From positions 36,153 to 100,152 of the forward strand of contig MPNW01000366.1 in the NCBI GenBank assembly GCA_011800805.1: 64,000 bases of DNA, written 5' to 3'. The position numbers and the translations under genes were made by a program. The notes under the pieces are model-generated. The model did not search any database, was not told the DNA's origin, and saw only the letters and a program-made list of their open reading frames with translations. This DNA is from Hirudo medicinalis. Its lineage: Eukaryota > Annelida > Clitellata > Hirudinida > Hirudinidae. Below are positions 50,501 to 63,927 of this stretch, piece after piece (the stretch's first letter is position 1; every line of letters begins with the position of its first letter).

Positions 50501-53500
50501 TGATCAGTCTATCATGAAAAACTCTTAGGGATTCATGATAAAATAGTCTGTATATCTGTTTGCTTTCTCTTACCATATTGATGTCAACTTGAAGCATTCC
50601 TTGCATGCATTTGGATAAATCCCTTAGGTTGAAAATATAATGAGATTTAGTTGGTGTTGGAAGGAAGCTGGCACTCATCCTACTGTAAATTTCAATGCCA
50701 GATCTCACAATGGGATCTATGCACTGTCGTATTTTCACTGGAAACTCCAAGTAAAAGCCACCCAAGATAGCTGTGAACATAGTTTTAAGAGAGTGATCAG
50801 AGGGGCTTGGTAATGATAAAATGCTAAAATGTCTCAAAAGTCTGGGACTGATAGGATTCCTCCCACCTCCTGGAGGCGCACAGGCAGCACAGATAGTCAA
50901 ATCCTGTAACTCTTTCCAGAACAACTTCTGCCTATCATAAAAACCACCAAAGTCAACAATCTGTCTCAGAAGTTCAATTGGTGGCTGGGATCCATATCTA
51001 TCTGGTTTTGGCATGTTAACATCATCTACCATTATAACTAATTTCATTCCTGTAGTAGAACCAAATATATTTTTTCTCTTTTTTTCCATCTTTCCCTCTA
51101 TCATTTCTTGGAATCTGGCACTGGTGGTTTGAGCAGAAAAGTTTAGAAACACCGGATTACATTTTTTTTGTGAGTACATACCCAACAGACCACCTCTGGC
51201 TATCACAGATTTTCCAACTCCTGTGATTCCTGTGAAGAGCACAGCTTGATTTACTAAAAGGAGCTTGTCAAGTAGATAAGCATATCTCACAGTATCTACA
51301 GTTGGGACAAGTATCTCAAAGAAAGGTATATCTCTACTATACTTGAAGAGAGTTACTACTTTTTCCCAAGATTCCATCCTCTTCACACCAAAATCAATTC
51401 TCTGACCCCAGAGATCACCAGATACTGGCAGTTTGGCATTAGCATCTTCTTCAAACTGATTCCTGATGAAGGAATCAAATGCATCCCAATTACTCTCAGA
51501 TATGTTTCCTCCTAGACCCCACAAGTAACAAAAGACAAAGGTCATACAAACAAGAGAAAGGACCTTTGTGAGTTCCAACTTGAAGTCAATCTCTTTTGCA
51601 CCACTAAGCAACAAAGATTCTAGGAGCTTACATATCATCTGAACTTTACTGATGTCAACTTGTTGAATTGTTTGAGAACAGTATTTTCTCACAAATTCAA
51701 GTCCATCCTCAACATGAGAAACAAACAATCCATGAAGGTATTCATAAACTTCCTCTGGAAGTACTGAGAGGCACTTGCTTTCCATCCATGATTCCACATA
51801 AGGCATCCACCTTAGCTCTGACTGATCCACATATACCATACCACATCGACTGACAGTTGCAGGAGAAGCTACAGCCAGATCTTGAACTTCAAAAAGCATG
51901 TGTATATGGGGTGTAAATTTAATTCTCTCACTGTTTGCCAGGCATAGCATTTTGTTATCATCAAGCACTGTGTTAAGATTTTCCACCCACAGAGCATCCA
52001 CAGGGCCATCGCATATGATCCACTGGTGATCATCTGTTGGATCTTGCACAGCTTGTCTTACAGTTACAGCCATCAAGCCATCCATCCACTCTAGTGTAAT
52101 ATTGTCCAATTGTCCAAACAATTCCCCCATGGTAATAGATTTAGGGTTTAAGACATAAAGCCTCACTGGACGGAAAAATGGATCTCCAATCTCAGCATTA
52201 TGAAGGCTCACGCAAACATCAGCCAGGATATTGTAAACAGTTGTCTTGCCAGCTCCTGTTGGTCCCACAAGCATGACTCCATGTCTAACTAGCATTGTCT
52301 CATACAGCTGGATCACCTTTTTCTCCTGACTCAGTACACACTGCAATCCTCGATTAGAAGCAACATTTTGTATCTCTTGCTCCAGATAGCCATAATTGTG
52401 TTCTGGGATATCAAGTCCTGGAAAAAGATCCTGGAGTATTGCCTCAAATAAGATAGCATCACTTTTCAAGAATTTTGGTAAATTGGAGTCTCTCAATGCC
52501 CGTATGAGAACCACATCCTCATTTTTGTCGGGATTCTGCCTCTTCAAAGAGCCAGCCATGACAAGAACTGACTTGAGAGCTCTCATGCCAAAGTCATAGT
52601 GATCCTGTTGAGAAAGCTGCTCAGAGCTGAGTTTATACATCTGAGACATTTTTTGTGCAAGGCTCTTTGATGATTCAAAACCTTCAGAGTATAGTATAAC
52701 TTCAGCTATCATACAGTAGTCTGGTACCATCATTGCCATAGGTCTAAAGAGGGCCTTCAAATTGTCAGGTAGCTCTGTTCTTCCAGCATATCCAGGATTC
52801 ATTGTGATGAATGCTGCACAAGTACTCACAAGCTTTATTTCTCTTCCCTCAAACATGAACCTAGTAACCTGTTGGAATTAAATAATATTAATAATAATCA
52901 TCATCATCATCAGCTTGGGATGCAAGTTGATCCAGAGGGTCGTTTCCTGTGAGCAAGGGTTAAAGCAACAGTTGTTATATTTTGTGTTCGCAACCCAGCT
53001 TGCACTGCCACAAAGCGCTTCTGGGAGATGGTTCCATAAAAAATGGCCTAAAAGCCCGATACTTAAGCATATGATACTATATAAATACACTTTTTAAAAA
53101 ATCATAACAACAACAATGATAATACAATTCATAATATTAATATTATTAATAATATTATAATGATGACAATAATAATCATTATGAAAAGGCTGACTTTTGC
53201 AGCTTTGGCATTCCTGATTGTGAGCAACTGCTGTGCTATAACTGATAAAACTTCAATGTCAATCCTGTTAAATTCATCAAAACAGCACCATGCTCCAGAT
53301 TGAGCAAGACCAGAAAAGAACCTACCCATCATCTAAAGCAACAAACTTGATTAATAAATAAATTAAAAAATATAGTAAAAAATAAAAATGGAAAAGGGAT
53401 AATAAATTCTTTTTAGTTCCCTGAAAAGATCTACAAGATCTTATAAAAGTAATTTAATAACTGGTTATCTAATTTTAAACACCAAGCAAAAGAAGTTATC

Positions 53501-56500
53501 ACTACCAAATAATCAAGTCCTTCTGAACAATTGAAAACAACACACTGCTTGGCAATAGCCTTTGCAAGATCCTTTGTTGTTTCAGTTTTTCCTGTACCAG
53601 CTGGACCTGCAGGAGCACCACCCAGGTCAAGTTGAAGAGCACCCATAAGGCAAAGATAGCATCTGTCCTGATGACCACTTATATTATCAATATGCAACAT
53701 TTGATTCCTTGAGCAAAGCACATTACATTAATTCATAATATATTGAAGCATGGCTCTATTTTTTAGAAGAAAAATAAATTAATCAAAAGGTAACAATTTT
53801 TATACCTAAGTATATTCAGCTAGTCAAATATTTTATAAAATTAATGTGTGAATCAATTAGAATTACTAACTGTTAAAGGGGTTATGACTAGTCTTGGTGA
53901 ATTTCCCAGGTATTCACACCCATAGACTGAAGTGGAATTGGACATTTTTACAAGCATGTTCTCATCCTCCTTCTCCCAATAGTATCTCAGCTGTTTCTTC
54001 CACTCAAACATGTCTGCCTTTGTCACCCTGCTTTTCACCAATTCAGAAACAATGTCTCTGGCATGGACATCTATGGTGATGAGAGTACAGATAGTGGCCC
54101 TATCAAGTGGGGCTAATTTGCCCCTAACCAGGGCAGCAAGCTTGTTGAGATTGTGTATGGACTTCATCTCCAGTTCTTTCATTGGTCCTATCCTATCTCC
54201 TTTTCTTTCAAGGACCTCAGTAACATCTCGACACCACATCATCTGGGAGACTGTTAGAACTACCTGATGAGGCAATTATATTTTCAACATACCATTTCAT
54301 CCAGATTATTTTTAATATCTTCTACAAACTTGTGAAGCATTGCTGGTTATCCAATTTTCTTTTCCAGGAACAGCATATGTTCCAATGGCAACAGAAATCA
54401 GCTTCTTGATTGTCATGACCATTACTTCCTCTACCTTCCCAAGCCACTCTTCTACATTTCCCCTTGCTTTCAAACCCTATAATTTTTTTTAAAATATTGC
54501 TAATATATTCATATCTTCTTTAATATATTCATATATTCATATTTTAACAATATTATAATATTCGTTAATTGGCAGATTTGGGAGGAGCATTCTATGCTAT
54601 TCTTTATGTGGATCTAATCAGTCTCTAGGAATCTTGGACTCAGATTGGAGATTTTCAAAATTTACATTGAGTTAACAAAACAAATCAATAACTTGAATTA
54701 ATATTCTGAGTCAAATATTGAAAGAAATCATTACTAGCCTTTCCAAATGCCACCCTTTCACCTTCAGGTGATATCATGCTAAGGATCTCATTGGTAGCTG
54801 ACAAATTTTCCATATTATCTGTGACCATATAAAACATGAGAATGAACATACCACTTCAGCTCTTGAATGTAATGAATGATGGAAAACTGTTTATTTAATG
54901 GCTTTAAAAATAATTTCAAACCAATGTTAACTCCTGCAAATTCTAATCTGTGGATAGCATCAAAGCACTTCCTGAGATGAGGCTGAACTGCCTGTGGATT
55001 TCTTGTTTGTGCCAAGATTTCTAGCATTTCATCATTTGACAAGAAGTAGAATCTATTAAATGTATTGGAATGTTAAGAAAATTATCTAAAAACATAGACT
55101 AATGACAAATCATTAAGAAACAGGTGAAAAACCAAAGCACCTCTGAGAGATAAATGGTCTAAGCACCCCTGATGCTTAGAGCACCATATAAATCCACTTA
55201 TTGTTGTTATTATTAATGTTCGTTATAATTATAATAATAATTATTATTATTATGAGGACAATTTTGAATATGGTAATTTTGAAGATGATGCAATGGTAAA
55301 TTGGTAACCATTGAAATTTTTTGGGCAGATGAAGCTGATATGGCTTGGAATGTTGCAGACAAGTTCACTAAACTATGTTGACATTTATTTTAATATTTGC
55401 CTCAGCTTTGCAAAATTATAACCTTGGAAATACGGCTCTTTTTGATTCAAGATAAGCATCAAGACATTTTTGTATCTGCTCCAAGAGAACATTATTATTC
55501 TGTAAAGTCTCCAGAAGACCTAATTATTTAAACTTCGTAAATGTATTAATAATTTTAAAAGAATCATAATGAGCATCTAACCTGGTTGAGTGGCAGCCCT
55601 TATGGCAAGGGGAACCTTGTAGACCTTTCTCATTATATCTTTGAAGGACTTGTCAACAGTTGTGAACAGTTTTGATTCAGAGGGTAGTTGCCTCTGGATG
55701 TCAGGTGCACTGAAAATACTCTCAAAATATATCCAACTTCTTTGACAGGCTAGCCAAGCATCCTAAAGGAAAGTGATATGCATTGAGTAATGATTCACAA
55801 AAATAGTTTTTTCAGAGTTGATATGCAAGTTAGCTCAGAAATAGCAATAAATTACTTTATTGAGAGTATTAAATACATATTACTTTATTGAGAGTATTAA
55901 ATACATATTACTTTATTGAGGAATGTAAAAACAAATTATGGATTAAAGTGCCAAGTTGTGTGTTTCTGGAATATTCTTTTTCTATCTCATATGTTGCTAT
56001 GATTGAAAAATAAATCTCTTATACTGCATGCAATAGTAATGGCAGCAGTTGTAATGTGTCGAATCGCAACCCAGCTTGTACTGCAGCAAGTGCCTTTGTA
56101 AATGAACTACAATTACAAAAAATGGCAGGCAATTTTTGATGCTCTCTGTTTCACATAAAATTGTTTTGTATAGATCATACATCAATAGTTACCATAATCT
56201 TAACTAAAGATTATATTGATGCATATTGATGAATTCTAGATAAATTAATTTTATTTTGAAAATCTCACAAGAGTCTTTCCAAATATGTCAAGTTGCTTGG
56301 CCCATTCATCAACTTTTCCTTTGATAGGTTTGCAGTGGTGAGAACTGGCTATGGTTGCGATGTTGACATTACTATCATCCAAAACCATTTGAATGTCATC
56401 CACTCCACCAAGGATGTATACATCTTTTTGGTCTTTGTAAGGGATAACAACAAACTCAAGAGTTTTCCATGAATCCTCAACCTTAGGAAAACAACAGAGT

Positions 56501-59500
56501 TTTTTAGTTATAGGAATTGTACTCCTAATAGAGCCGCACTGAAGCGAAAGCCTCGACCACTCGATTACCGACACCCATGTGAATGGGAATCACTAGATTA
56601 AATAATTATTAAATTACAGAGTTTCATGAAACTTGAACACTTGTCTTCTGGCATAAATCCAGTAGTGGAATTCAAAGCCATTAATTTCTATTAAAAAATT
56701 GAATTTACTGGTTGCAAATCACAAACAGTCATTAATACCCATGATACATTTACCAACATTTGTTAAAGCATTTCAATAAAAATTTCTTTCCATTTAAAAG
56801 AGATAAAGTCAGTAGAATGCTGCATACCTTCTTGAGGATGGACTCGAGACTTGCTTCAGAACTCGCCTGTGCAGAAATTTCTTGGATCTTCTCCCAATAT
56901 TTGAAGGCTTTTATCTGTTCCAACCTTCCTAAAGTCATGGGCTCGTCGGGAGTAAAGGCAAATTCAACGATATCTTCGATGACTTCCCAGTGTCTAGGCT
57001 TCAAGGTTGGGTTTCTAAGATCAGTGATCATAGGTAACTGCAACATGAAAATTTAAGTAATTAATAACCAAGTTGTTACTGGCTTTGCTATCATTTCTAA
57101 TATTTATAAATCTATCATTTCTAAATATTTATGTAACCTATAAATATTTTAAATTAACTTATAATAACAAAATTTGAAAGTAGACGAACTGTGTTGGATG
57201 GAAAAGGTCACAATTTTGAGAATCAAAATGCACACTCGTAAAAATATATTTGGAATACCTTGACTTTCATTTTTTCAATTCGTTCCCTCAGCTTGGGTAC
57301 CAAACCATTAGGTGGGAGGCCCTTTTCCAGTTGATTTGCAGTTTTTACAAATTTCATGGTTGTGTTTGTCAAGTCTTCAGGATCAAGTGTATCCAACTTC
57401 ACCTTAAAGATTTCCATGGAAATTTGATATCTTAAGAGGCATTCATAGTAATAGCTAAATAAGAAAAATAAACATCAATTAATGCATTGTTATTAGACTT
57501 TATTACATATTAACTAAAATATATAACTTAATTTAATTTATTAATTTACATAGTTGATTATTGCATATTAAATTATATGTTACAACATTCATCAGACACT
57601 AATGCAATTTTAATCAATAACAATTGATAACTTATGAAATCTTTTAAATCTCCACAGTCTAGATAGCACACTTTATCTTTGTCAAATAAATTAAAATTAT
57701 AAATTGAAATAAATGTCATCTGCATACATCCATCCACTCTTGGATATTCTTGTCCCATTGCACAATTGAATCCCAGAGCAACTGCTTCATTTTTATTTCT
57801 TCATTGACATCACCCAGCTCTTCATAAGTGGTAACAGGAACCTGTAAGATATTTGGACCATCACCTTAATTATTTTCAAAAGACTGATTGATAATAATAT
57901 AAACAGAATTCATAAGTCACAAAAGATTTCCAGAGTAATTGAAGTACCTTTCAGAGCAAAAGGTATTCATGAAGTTTCATTGCCAAAGAAAATAGTTTAT
58001 GCCTTAATTTCTATGCATAACGGTGCCATACAAATTAACTATTATTATTATTATTACTATTATTATTATTTTATTATTATTATTATTATTATTGTTATTA
58101 TTATTGTTGTTGTTGTTGTTATTGTTATCATTATCATTATTATTATTTAATAAATACCATATTTAGACTTAAGAAATTATGACCTTTAGGGCCTTCTGGT
58201 AACTCTTAAAGAGAGCTGCCCTTTCCTGGAGTTCCTTCATCTTGGACAAAAGATTTTCAAGAATTTCATAAGCCATTGTCACACTTGTGTTGGGATCAAG
58301 GATAGCTTGATTCTGGGCATGAAATCAATTTACAAAAAATGTGACTTTCATTAACCATCAGTTTTTAATATATATGTTTAATATATATTTAATATATTTA
58401 TATTGATATTCTATTTCAGGTATCCATAAAAGTCAATGAATACTAAAATTTTAACATTACTTTTTCCTGGTCACCTTACAAGTGATTCACTTCAATAAAT
58501 ACATGTCTTTGAAAACATTTGCAATGTAAAGATCATTGTTAACCTGACAAAGTTGCTTAAGAACTTTCAATTCCTTATTAAATTCTGAAATGTCCTTTTC
58601 AAGGCTGGCATTGAACAAGGTTCTGTTTTTGTCATGATCCCCCAGAACTTTGTCAATACAATTGTAGAGGACATTTATCGAGGGAACCAGAGTCTGTGTG
58701 GGTTATTTTAAATCCAATAAGGTGAGCTTCATTAAAATGGATACCAAAACTCACCGCATACACTGCAAAATCTTCGGGGGGAGTTGGAACAGCAAATTTA
58801 TCTAAAAGTTCATACATTTCCTTTACAACTTCTGCCTCTTTCACCAACTCATCTATCTGAGATTTAACAATTTCATCATCAGATTTTCTAAATTTACAAT
58901 GGAATAATAAAACAACATGTCCAACAATTGGCCTTGAATCCACTGATAACAATTTTTATACTAACAATGGCACATATAAAACGCATATAAAATATGTAAT
59001 TCATAATAAGTAATGTTATAGTAAATGGGGTTTTTAAACTTGTATTCTAAGTTTAATTTCCTTTGAACTCAATGTTATAACAATGTTATTCCTGTCATAT
59101 TGAGTATTGAAGTTAAAGATGAAAAAACAAAAATTTTGCCAATGCAACATTACAAAATATAATATTATAAAAGAACTCTCAAAATGGTTAAAATAATTTA
59201 TTGCATCTGACTCGTTCCTGTATCCTGTCTAGAAAGAGCAGCTGGTTGACATAATCTTGTGTAGTAGAGCTAGCAAACTCTAAAGTAAACTTAGCATCCT
59301 GAAGTTCTGTTGTCAACCGTTCTGCTTCTTTCCTGGCTTTCCATGGTAAGAGAGTATTGAATACCTATAAATCATCAAATTTCGTCAATTAATTGTTTCA
59401 AATAAGTTTTAAAGAATTATGGCCAAAAACAGCGGCTCACATCAAGGCAAGTGAGGGGAGAAGGAAGGAGACCATTTTTGAGGAGATAGGCATCCACCAG

Positions 59501-61866
59501 AAAGAGTCCTAAAGACTTTCGTGCCTGTATGACGTCGATCATCCGGCACTGCATGTGATACTTCTCAAGGCCATTTGCAAAGAATGGGACATCTGAGAGG
59601 AAGTTGCTTATGAGATGAGCAAATAAAACATCATAAAACATCCCTTTAGTAAGGATTATTCTGATGAAAAGAATTACATAAGCTACAATATGTAAGTAAT
59701 AAAAATGCAAACCAGATTTGTTCAGCCTACGTGCGAAAGTTATGAAACATAAGTTGCAATAATATTATTTACTTACACTTAAATTAAAAATTATCATCAC
59801 CATGGTTTTCATTCTTTGCTGCTTCCATGTTGAAATTTTTATTATCCACATAGAATTGAATGAACTGCATAAATGTTTGTTGATATATGTAAATAGCTTG
59901 AAAGCCTTTGCTGATGTTCACCTGATAAAAGTTAAATCAATGATTAGCTTTAATGCCAAGTAGACAAACAAATTGTGCACTCTCACTCACAATTATGTTG
60001 TCAGTGAGCACCTTTAAGTATTTATCTCCCCTGAACATAGATGGAAGATCTGGTCCTCTTATTGCTTGTTCATACTTTCCAATGTGATGCCTGATATGTG
60101 AGATTATTCAGTTATTTGGACAAATAAATTTGGCAAAAATTAGATACATTTTTAATCAAATGATGTCTTTTAGTAAATAAGTTTATGAATTTACAATTTA
60201 TTAGAATTTATGTATCAATATGCATTTGAAATAAAATTGAATTCAATGAGATTGATGGATACTTCATGAAGACATAAAAGAACTGATCAGTGGTCAAATT
60301 TGGAATCTCCAGAACTGTTTCTTGAAAGGTGTTAGTGAGGCTATGCATAGTGAGTTGGTATATCTCCTCATCTGGTTCCAACACCATCTCATCATCTTTG
60401 AGTTGGAATTCAATGGAAAATAGGGGTAAATTTGCTTCATCCATATGCATCATTGTGTAGGTCTTAAATATAGAAAATAATGTAATTGTAATAGTCCAAG
60501 TCCAAGTCCTAGTCCAAAACATGAATAAACCTTGTCCAGCTTAATTTTTGCTCCCTTTTTTTCATCTATCATCTATGTGATAAATAAAAACATTATATAT
60601 TATCATGTGAAATCCTCATGAAGTATCATCTAGGCTAAGCATAGAGGACCTTCTTAATCCTGTCAGGATTGGGTGGGCTTGTACTGGCCTCTTCCACTGT
60701 CTTCATCCACTCTAGGATTTCCAGTTCCTTCGGCATCTTCTTGATGTGTCTGATCAGCTGCAAAAGTACTTCTTGAACTGATCCAACAACCATACTGTGA
60801 AGTGTGCTTGCCATTAAATAATCCACCAGTTTGATGAAACTGTGATTAAAAAAGTTTTATTTCTAAAACTAATGTCTTCAATGATATTTAAGAAGCAACA
60901 CCACTTTTAGTAATAAATGAACCTCCTATGTATTACATGTAATATTAAATTATTTGCTTATACCACTTATGCAATTTTAGAAATTTCGTGTTAGGGGTAA
61001 CCGAATTAAACCATTCTTCATTCCTTTTGAGCACATCAATTATTTTACAAAAAAAAATATATATATATATATTAATTTTTTTAATAATAATAATTATTTA
61101 TTATTATATTATACATTAATTAAATATATCTTTAATATATATATATATTTATTTATTTATTATTATATACTTCATTATTATTGTTATTATTACCAACTAA
61201 TATAAATAACGTTTATTACTCCGATAGGAATAATAATTGTTATTATTAAAATTGTTAATATTATCATTATACTATGTTTATTTATTATTATCAATTGTCA
61301 TTTAAGATAATGTGTATTAATAATTATTAATAAAATATTTACAGTTTATTATATATATATATATATCTATAATTACTCAAAAATTCAAAGATTACATATC
61401 CTAACATAAACATAAAAACACATAACATATCCATTAAAATAAATATAAGTTAGTAACAAACATATGTAAAGATAAAAAAAATACAATTGAAAATTTTTAA
61501 ATTGTAAATTTAGTCTTAAAATTTTAGATATTGTTAACCAAAATAACAACATAATAAATAAATAACTTTATAAATTCAATTGGCTGATTTTATTAACAAA
61601 TTTCTCTGGATATCTATAAGTTTCTTGGATTCTTAAAATAAATGTAGAGCCTATCACTAAACAAACTTTCATAGCCATCAAGAGAAAGGAGTTAAAATTG
61701 AAAACTTAAAATAAGGTAATGGAATCCTTTATAACCTGGCTAATCTCCGACAAACGGCCCTCTTCTGAGCCTGCTCAGTGTAGCTCATGTCTTTGTTAGC
61801 CATCAAACTCTCATTGATCGTTCGTGCCAGATGAGTCATCCTTACCGTCATCTTTGATTTTTCTTC
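41527..61866 (-). CDS. DNAH6: Axonemal dynein heavy chain 6, N-terminal exons not in view
   Basis: Single-headed inner-arm dynein motor of motile cilia and flagella. The furthest 5' exon placed (about 61736-61866) encodes [19 protein letters not shown], matching a point near residue 400 of vertebrate DNAH6. The chain then runs to [13 protein letters not shown] and [11 protein letters not shown] before TGA at 41527. Stem exons include [20 protein letters not shown] (about 59560), [10 protein letters not shown] (about 58760) and [12 protein letters not shown] (about 57010). AAA1 has [14 protein letters not shown] (about 53610) and [15 protein letters not shown]. The exon 48802-52868 (4067 bases) carries AAA2 [12 protein letters not shown]3 [13 protein letters not shown]4 [12 protein letters not shown], the microtubule-binding stalk and its coiled coils. 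AAA5, AAA6 and the C-terminal cap follow in small exons ([13 protein letters not shown] block near 45550, [15 protein letters not shown] near 44020). Similarity to DNAH6 is nearly residue for residue at [20 protein letters not shown]. Exon borders in the stem are approximate. Confidence 0.95.
47285..47465 (-). repeat. Short interspersed repeat, copy 1, with trinucleotide tail
   Basis: Minus-strand core GGCTGGGTTGCGAATTCC, then ACACATTAGGACTGTCGCCA and TTACTGCTGC, ending in an imperfect ATT/ATC tail (plus-strand AAT/GAT run at 47285-47350). The core recurs near 52990 and 56070 in the same gene. It lies in the 330-base DNAH6 intron 47281-47610. Confidence 0.6.
52880..53070 (-). repeat. Short interspersed repeat, copy 2, with trinucleotide tail
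   Basis: Minus-strand core GGCAGTGCAAGCTGGGTTGC and a GATGATGATTATTATT tail. It has the same core and orientation as the copies at about 47.4 and 56.1 kb but a diverged middle. It fills much of the intron just before the 4-kb DNAH6 exon. Confidence 0.6.
55130..55262 (+). repeat. Possible SINE-like fragment with ATT tail
   Basis: Plus-strand AGAGCACCATATAAATCCAC is followed directly by TTATTGTTGTTATTATT and further ATT/AAT triplets. A short unique segment joined to a trinucleotide tail is typical of a SINE or LINE 3' end. It has no clear match to the other repeat cores here. Confidence 0.35.
55851..55920. repeat. 28-base tandem repeat, 2.5 copies
   Basis: The unit starts ATTACTTTATTGAGAGTATT and ends AAATACAT. 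It occurs twice in full and once in part (ending TTATTGAG) inside a DNAH6 intron. The copies show no difference, so the duplication is recent or a local assembly effect. Confidence 0.9.
56000..56130 (-). repeat. Short interspersed repeat, copy 3
   Basis: Minus-strand core TACAAGCTGGGTTGCGATTC, then GACACATTACAACTGCTGCC and ATTACT. It aligns over about 45 bases with the copy at 47.4 kb with few differences. It lacks a long trinucleotide tail. It is located in a DNAH6 intron, same orientation as the gene. Confidence 0.6.
58038..58148. repeat. ATT/GTT trinucleotide microsatellite
   Basis: Runs of ATT with GTT and ATC variants in a DNAH6 intron. No unique repeat body was recognised beside it. 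Confidence 0.9.
61040..61370. repeat. AT-rich simple sequence
   Basis: Repeated AT dinucleotide tracts (ATATATATAT near 61060, 61140 and 61350) and TTATT/AATAAT words, almost without G or C. It lies in the DNAH6 intron between the MSYTEQ exon and the next one. Confidence 0.85.
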
Positions 61867-62012
61867 GATGTTAATTGTGACAATAAAGCAAAAAACCAAC
61901 ATAAAATTAAATAGTAATAAAATTAGCAATACTATACCAGTAATTTTAATTTCAGATCATTTGTTCCATTATTGGTTTTAATTACATTCAATTGTATTCT
62001 AATTTATCTATA

Positions 62013-63927
62013 CAGTCAAATCTATGAATAGGGATGCTTCAACTTTGCATGGAAATTGTCCCTAGGCTCAGGTTCCCCTATTCTCAGGTGTGTATATTAG
62101 CTGAAGGAAGTAGTAAAGGTAGAAAAATCATTATAGAGAAGGCAAACTGAACACATTTCTTATAAAGATACATAAAAAAGATCACAGAACATTTACAATT
62201 TATTAAAAAAAAAAGTTAAAATTGAACATTGTTTGGCTTTTTCTGAGTCCCTCAACCTTGTCTTCCAGATCTTGTCTTGAATCCTGGATAATTCAATGGA
62301 CTTGTTATCCATGAAGGGGTTGAGTTGGCATACATTAATAAATGGGATGTAATGTTCCGAGCTTCTTTATGTGAAACGGGTGTAGCTAGATGATCAGGTT
62401 CATTGGAGCTCTCTTTCAGAATCATTTTCACAAGCATCGTCAGTGATTTCATATCCTTCATCCAACATAACAAATTCTTGATAAGTCATGTTTGAAGGAA
62501 GAAGAGAGATAAATTCACTTTGTAGTACATCCTCTTCAACTTCTTCCTCCAAAGTGTCAGCATCAACACTTGTTTGGAATCAACATTTTCCAGTGTCACT
62601 TTATGAAATCTCTGAATCTTCTGAAAATTTGTCCATCCTTGAAATAATGCTCTTCAGAAATTGCTTTTTATACTTGGCTTTATACAGCTTGAATGACTCC
62701 TGCATCGAAAAGTTGTAATATGGATGTGGTGTTTGGGGGGAATACCACCTTCACATTAGATAAAACTGAATCAGGACATGCTGGAGAATTGTCTATGAAG
62801 AGTAAGATATTCCTTCCTTGCAACTTCATTTTGATATTAATTTGGTCAAGCCAAAAAAAAAAATCTAAAAACTCTAAAAAAAAATGAAGATGTCATCCAA
62901 GCTTTTTTGTTTGCTTTTTAAGTAATCCTGGCCGCAGTAAAGTATGTGAAGCATCTTGGATTTTGGGATTTCCCAATCACAAGTGGCACTAACTTTTCCC
63001 CAGATGCACTTGCTGCCAACAAAACTGTGACTCTTTAATCTTCTTAATGTCATGTCTGTCATCAACTTTGGTTTTCAAACTTGTAAAAAAGGGAAGTCTC
63101 ATCACAGTTGAAAACATCTTCCTAGGATTAGTCCTTGCAGAGATGTGAAAGCCTACCTTTCCAATCTGTAACAGTTTCTAAAGACATGTCACTACTCTCA
63201 CCATTCAAAATTGATAACTTTATGTTATTTCTTTTGTTGAATGATTCAAGCCAGCCATGACTTACTATAAATCAATTGTGACCCAACTCTTTTGCATACA
63301 TTAGAGCTCTCCCCTGCAACAAAGGACCTGCTACTGGTAGATTCTTCAACCTTGCTGAGCAGAACCATTCAAACACTTTATCATTGACTTCACTGTATTG
63401 ACATTTCATTTCTTTTACTTGTTTGCCTTCAATTCTTCCCCCATTTTCTTATTTTTTATCTCTTCTTTCCTCGATATGATGTTTGTTATTTTGGCCAGCT
63501 AACTTTGAAGTCATTGGTGAGTCTTGAGATGGAATGGCCTATTTCATAATTTTTAATCACTTCAATTTTCATTTCCAGTGGCAGCCAATGTATTTCTGAT
63601 AATCCATAGCTAACAACTTACAATCAATCAGAAATTCACTTAAGCACACAATATGCGAAGTTTTAAAATATAACATGAGCGAAAATTCAAAATTAACTTT
63701 TCCTCCAAGGTTTATGTGAGTAAATTGCATTTAAAAAAAATTTATGAACAATGTAATTATCCTTATTTAAATATTTCAGTACCATTTTGGGCTTGCTCTT
63801 ATCCAAGTTTGACAGGTGCACTATAAACTAGGGTCAAATTACATTGAAAAAAATCAGTTCTCTCAAAAAATGTCCCTAATGACAGAATTTACCCTACATT
63901 CAGATGCCCTATTTACAGGCTTTACTG
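62013..63927 (-). mobile_element. Tigger/pogo-type DNA transposon, full length but coding-dead
   Basis: The left end on the plus strand reads TA then CAGTCAAATCTATGAATAGGG. The reverse complement of the right end reads CAGTAAAGCCTGTAAATAGGG, giving imperfect 21-base inverted repeats with the CAGT start of this group, about 1915 bases apart. The transposase remnant is on the minus strand. A CENP-B-type DNA-binding segment comes first (GRIEGKQVKEMKCQYSEVND, KVFEWFCSARLKNLP, VAGPLLQGRAL). DDE-domain blocks follow: KMLHILYCGQDYLKS, QGRNILLFIDNSPACP, VVFPPNTTSILQ and DAGVIQ. Frameshifts and stops occur throughout, so no active transposase is made. The target TA is kept on the left and appears changed to CA on the right. 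Confidence 0.85.
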
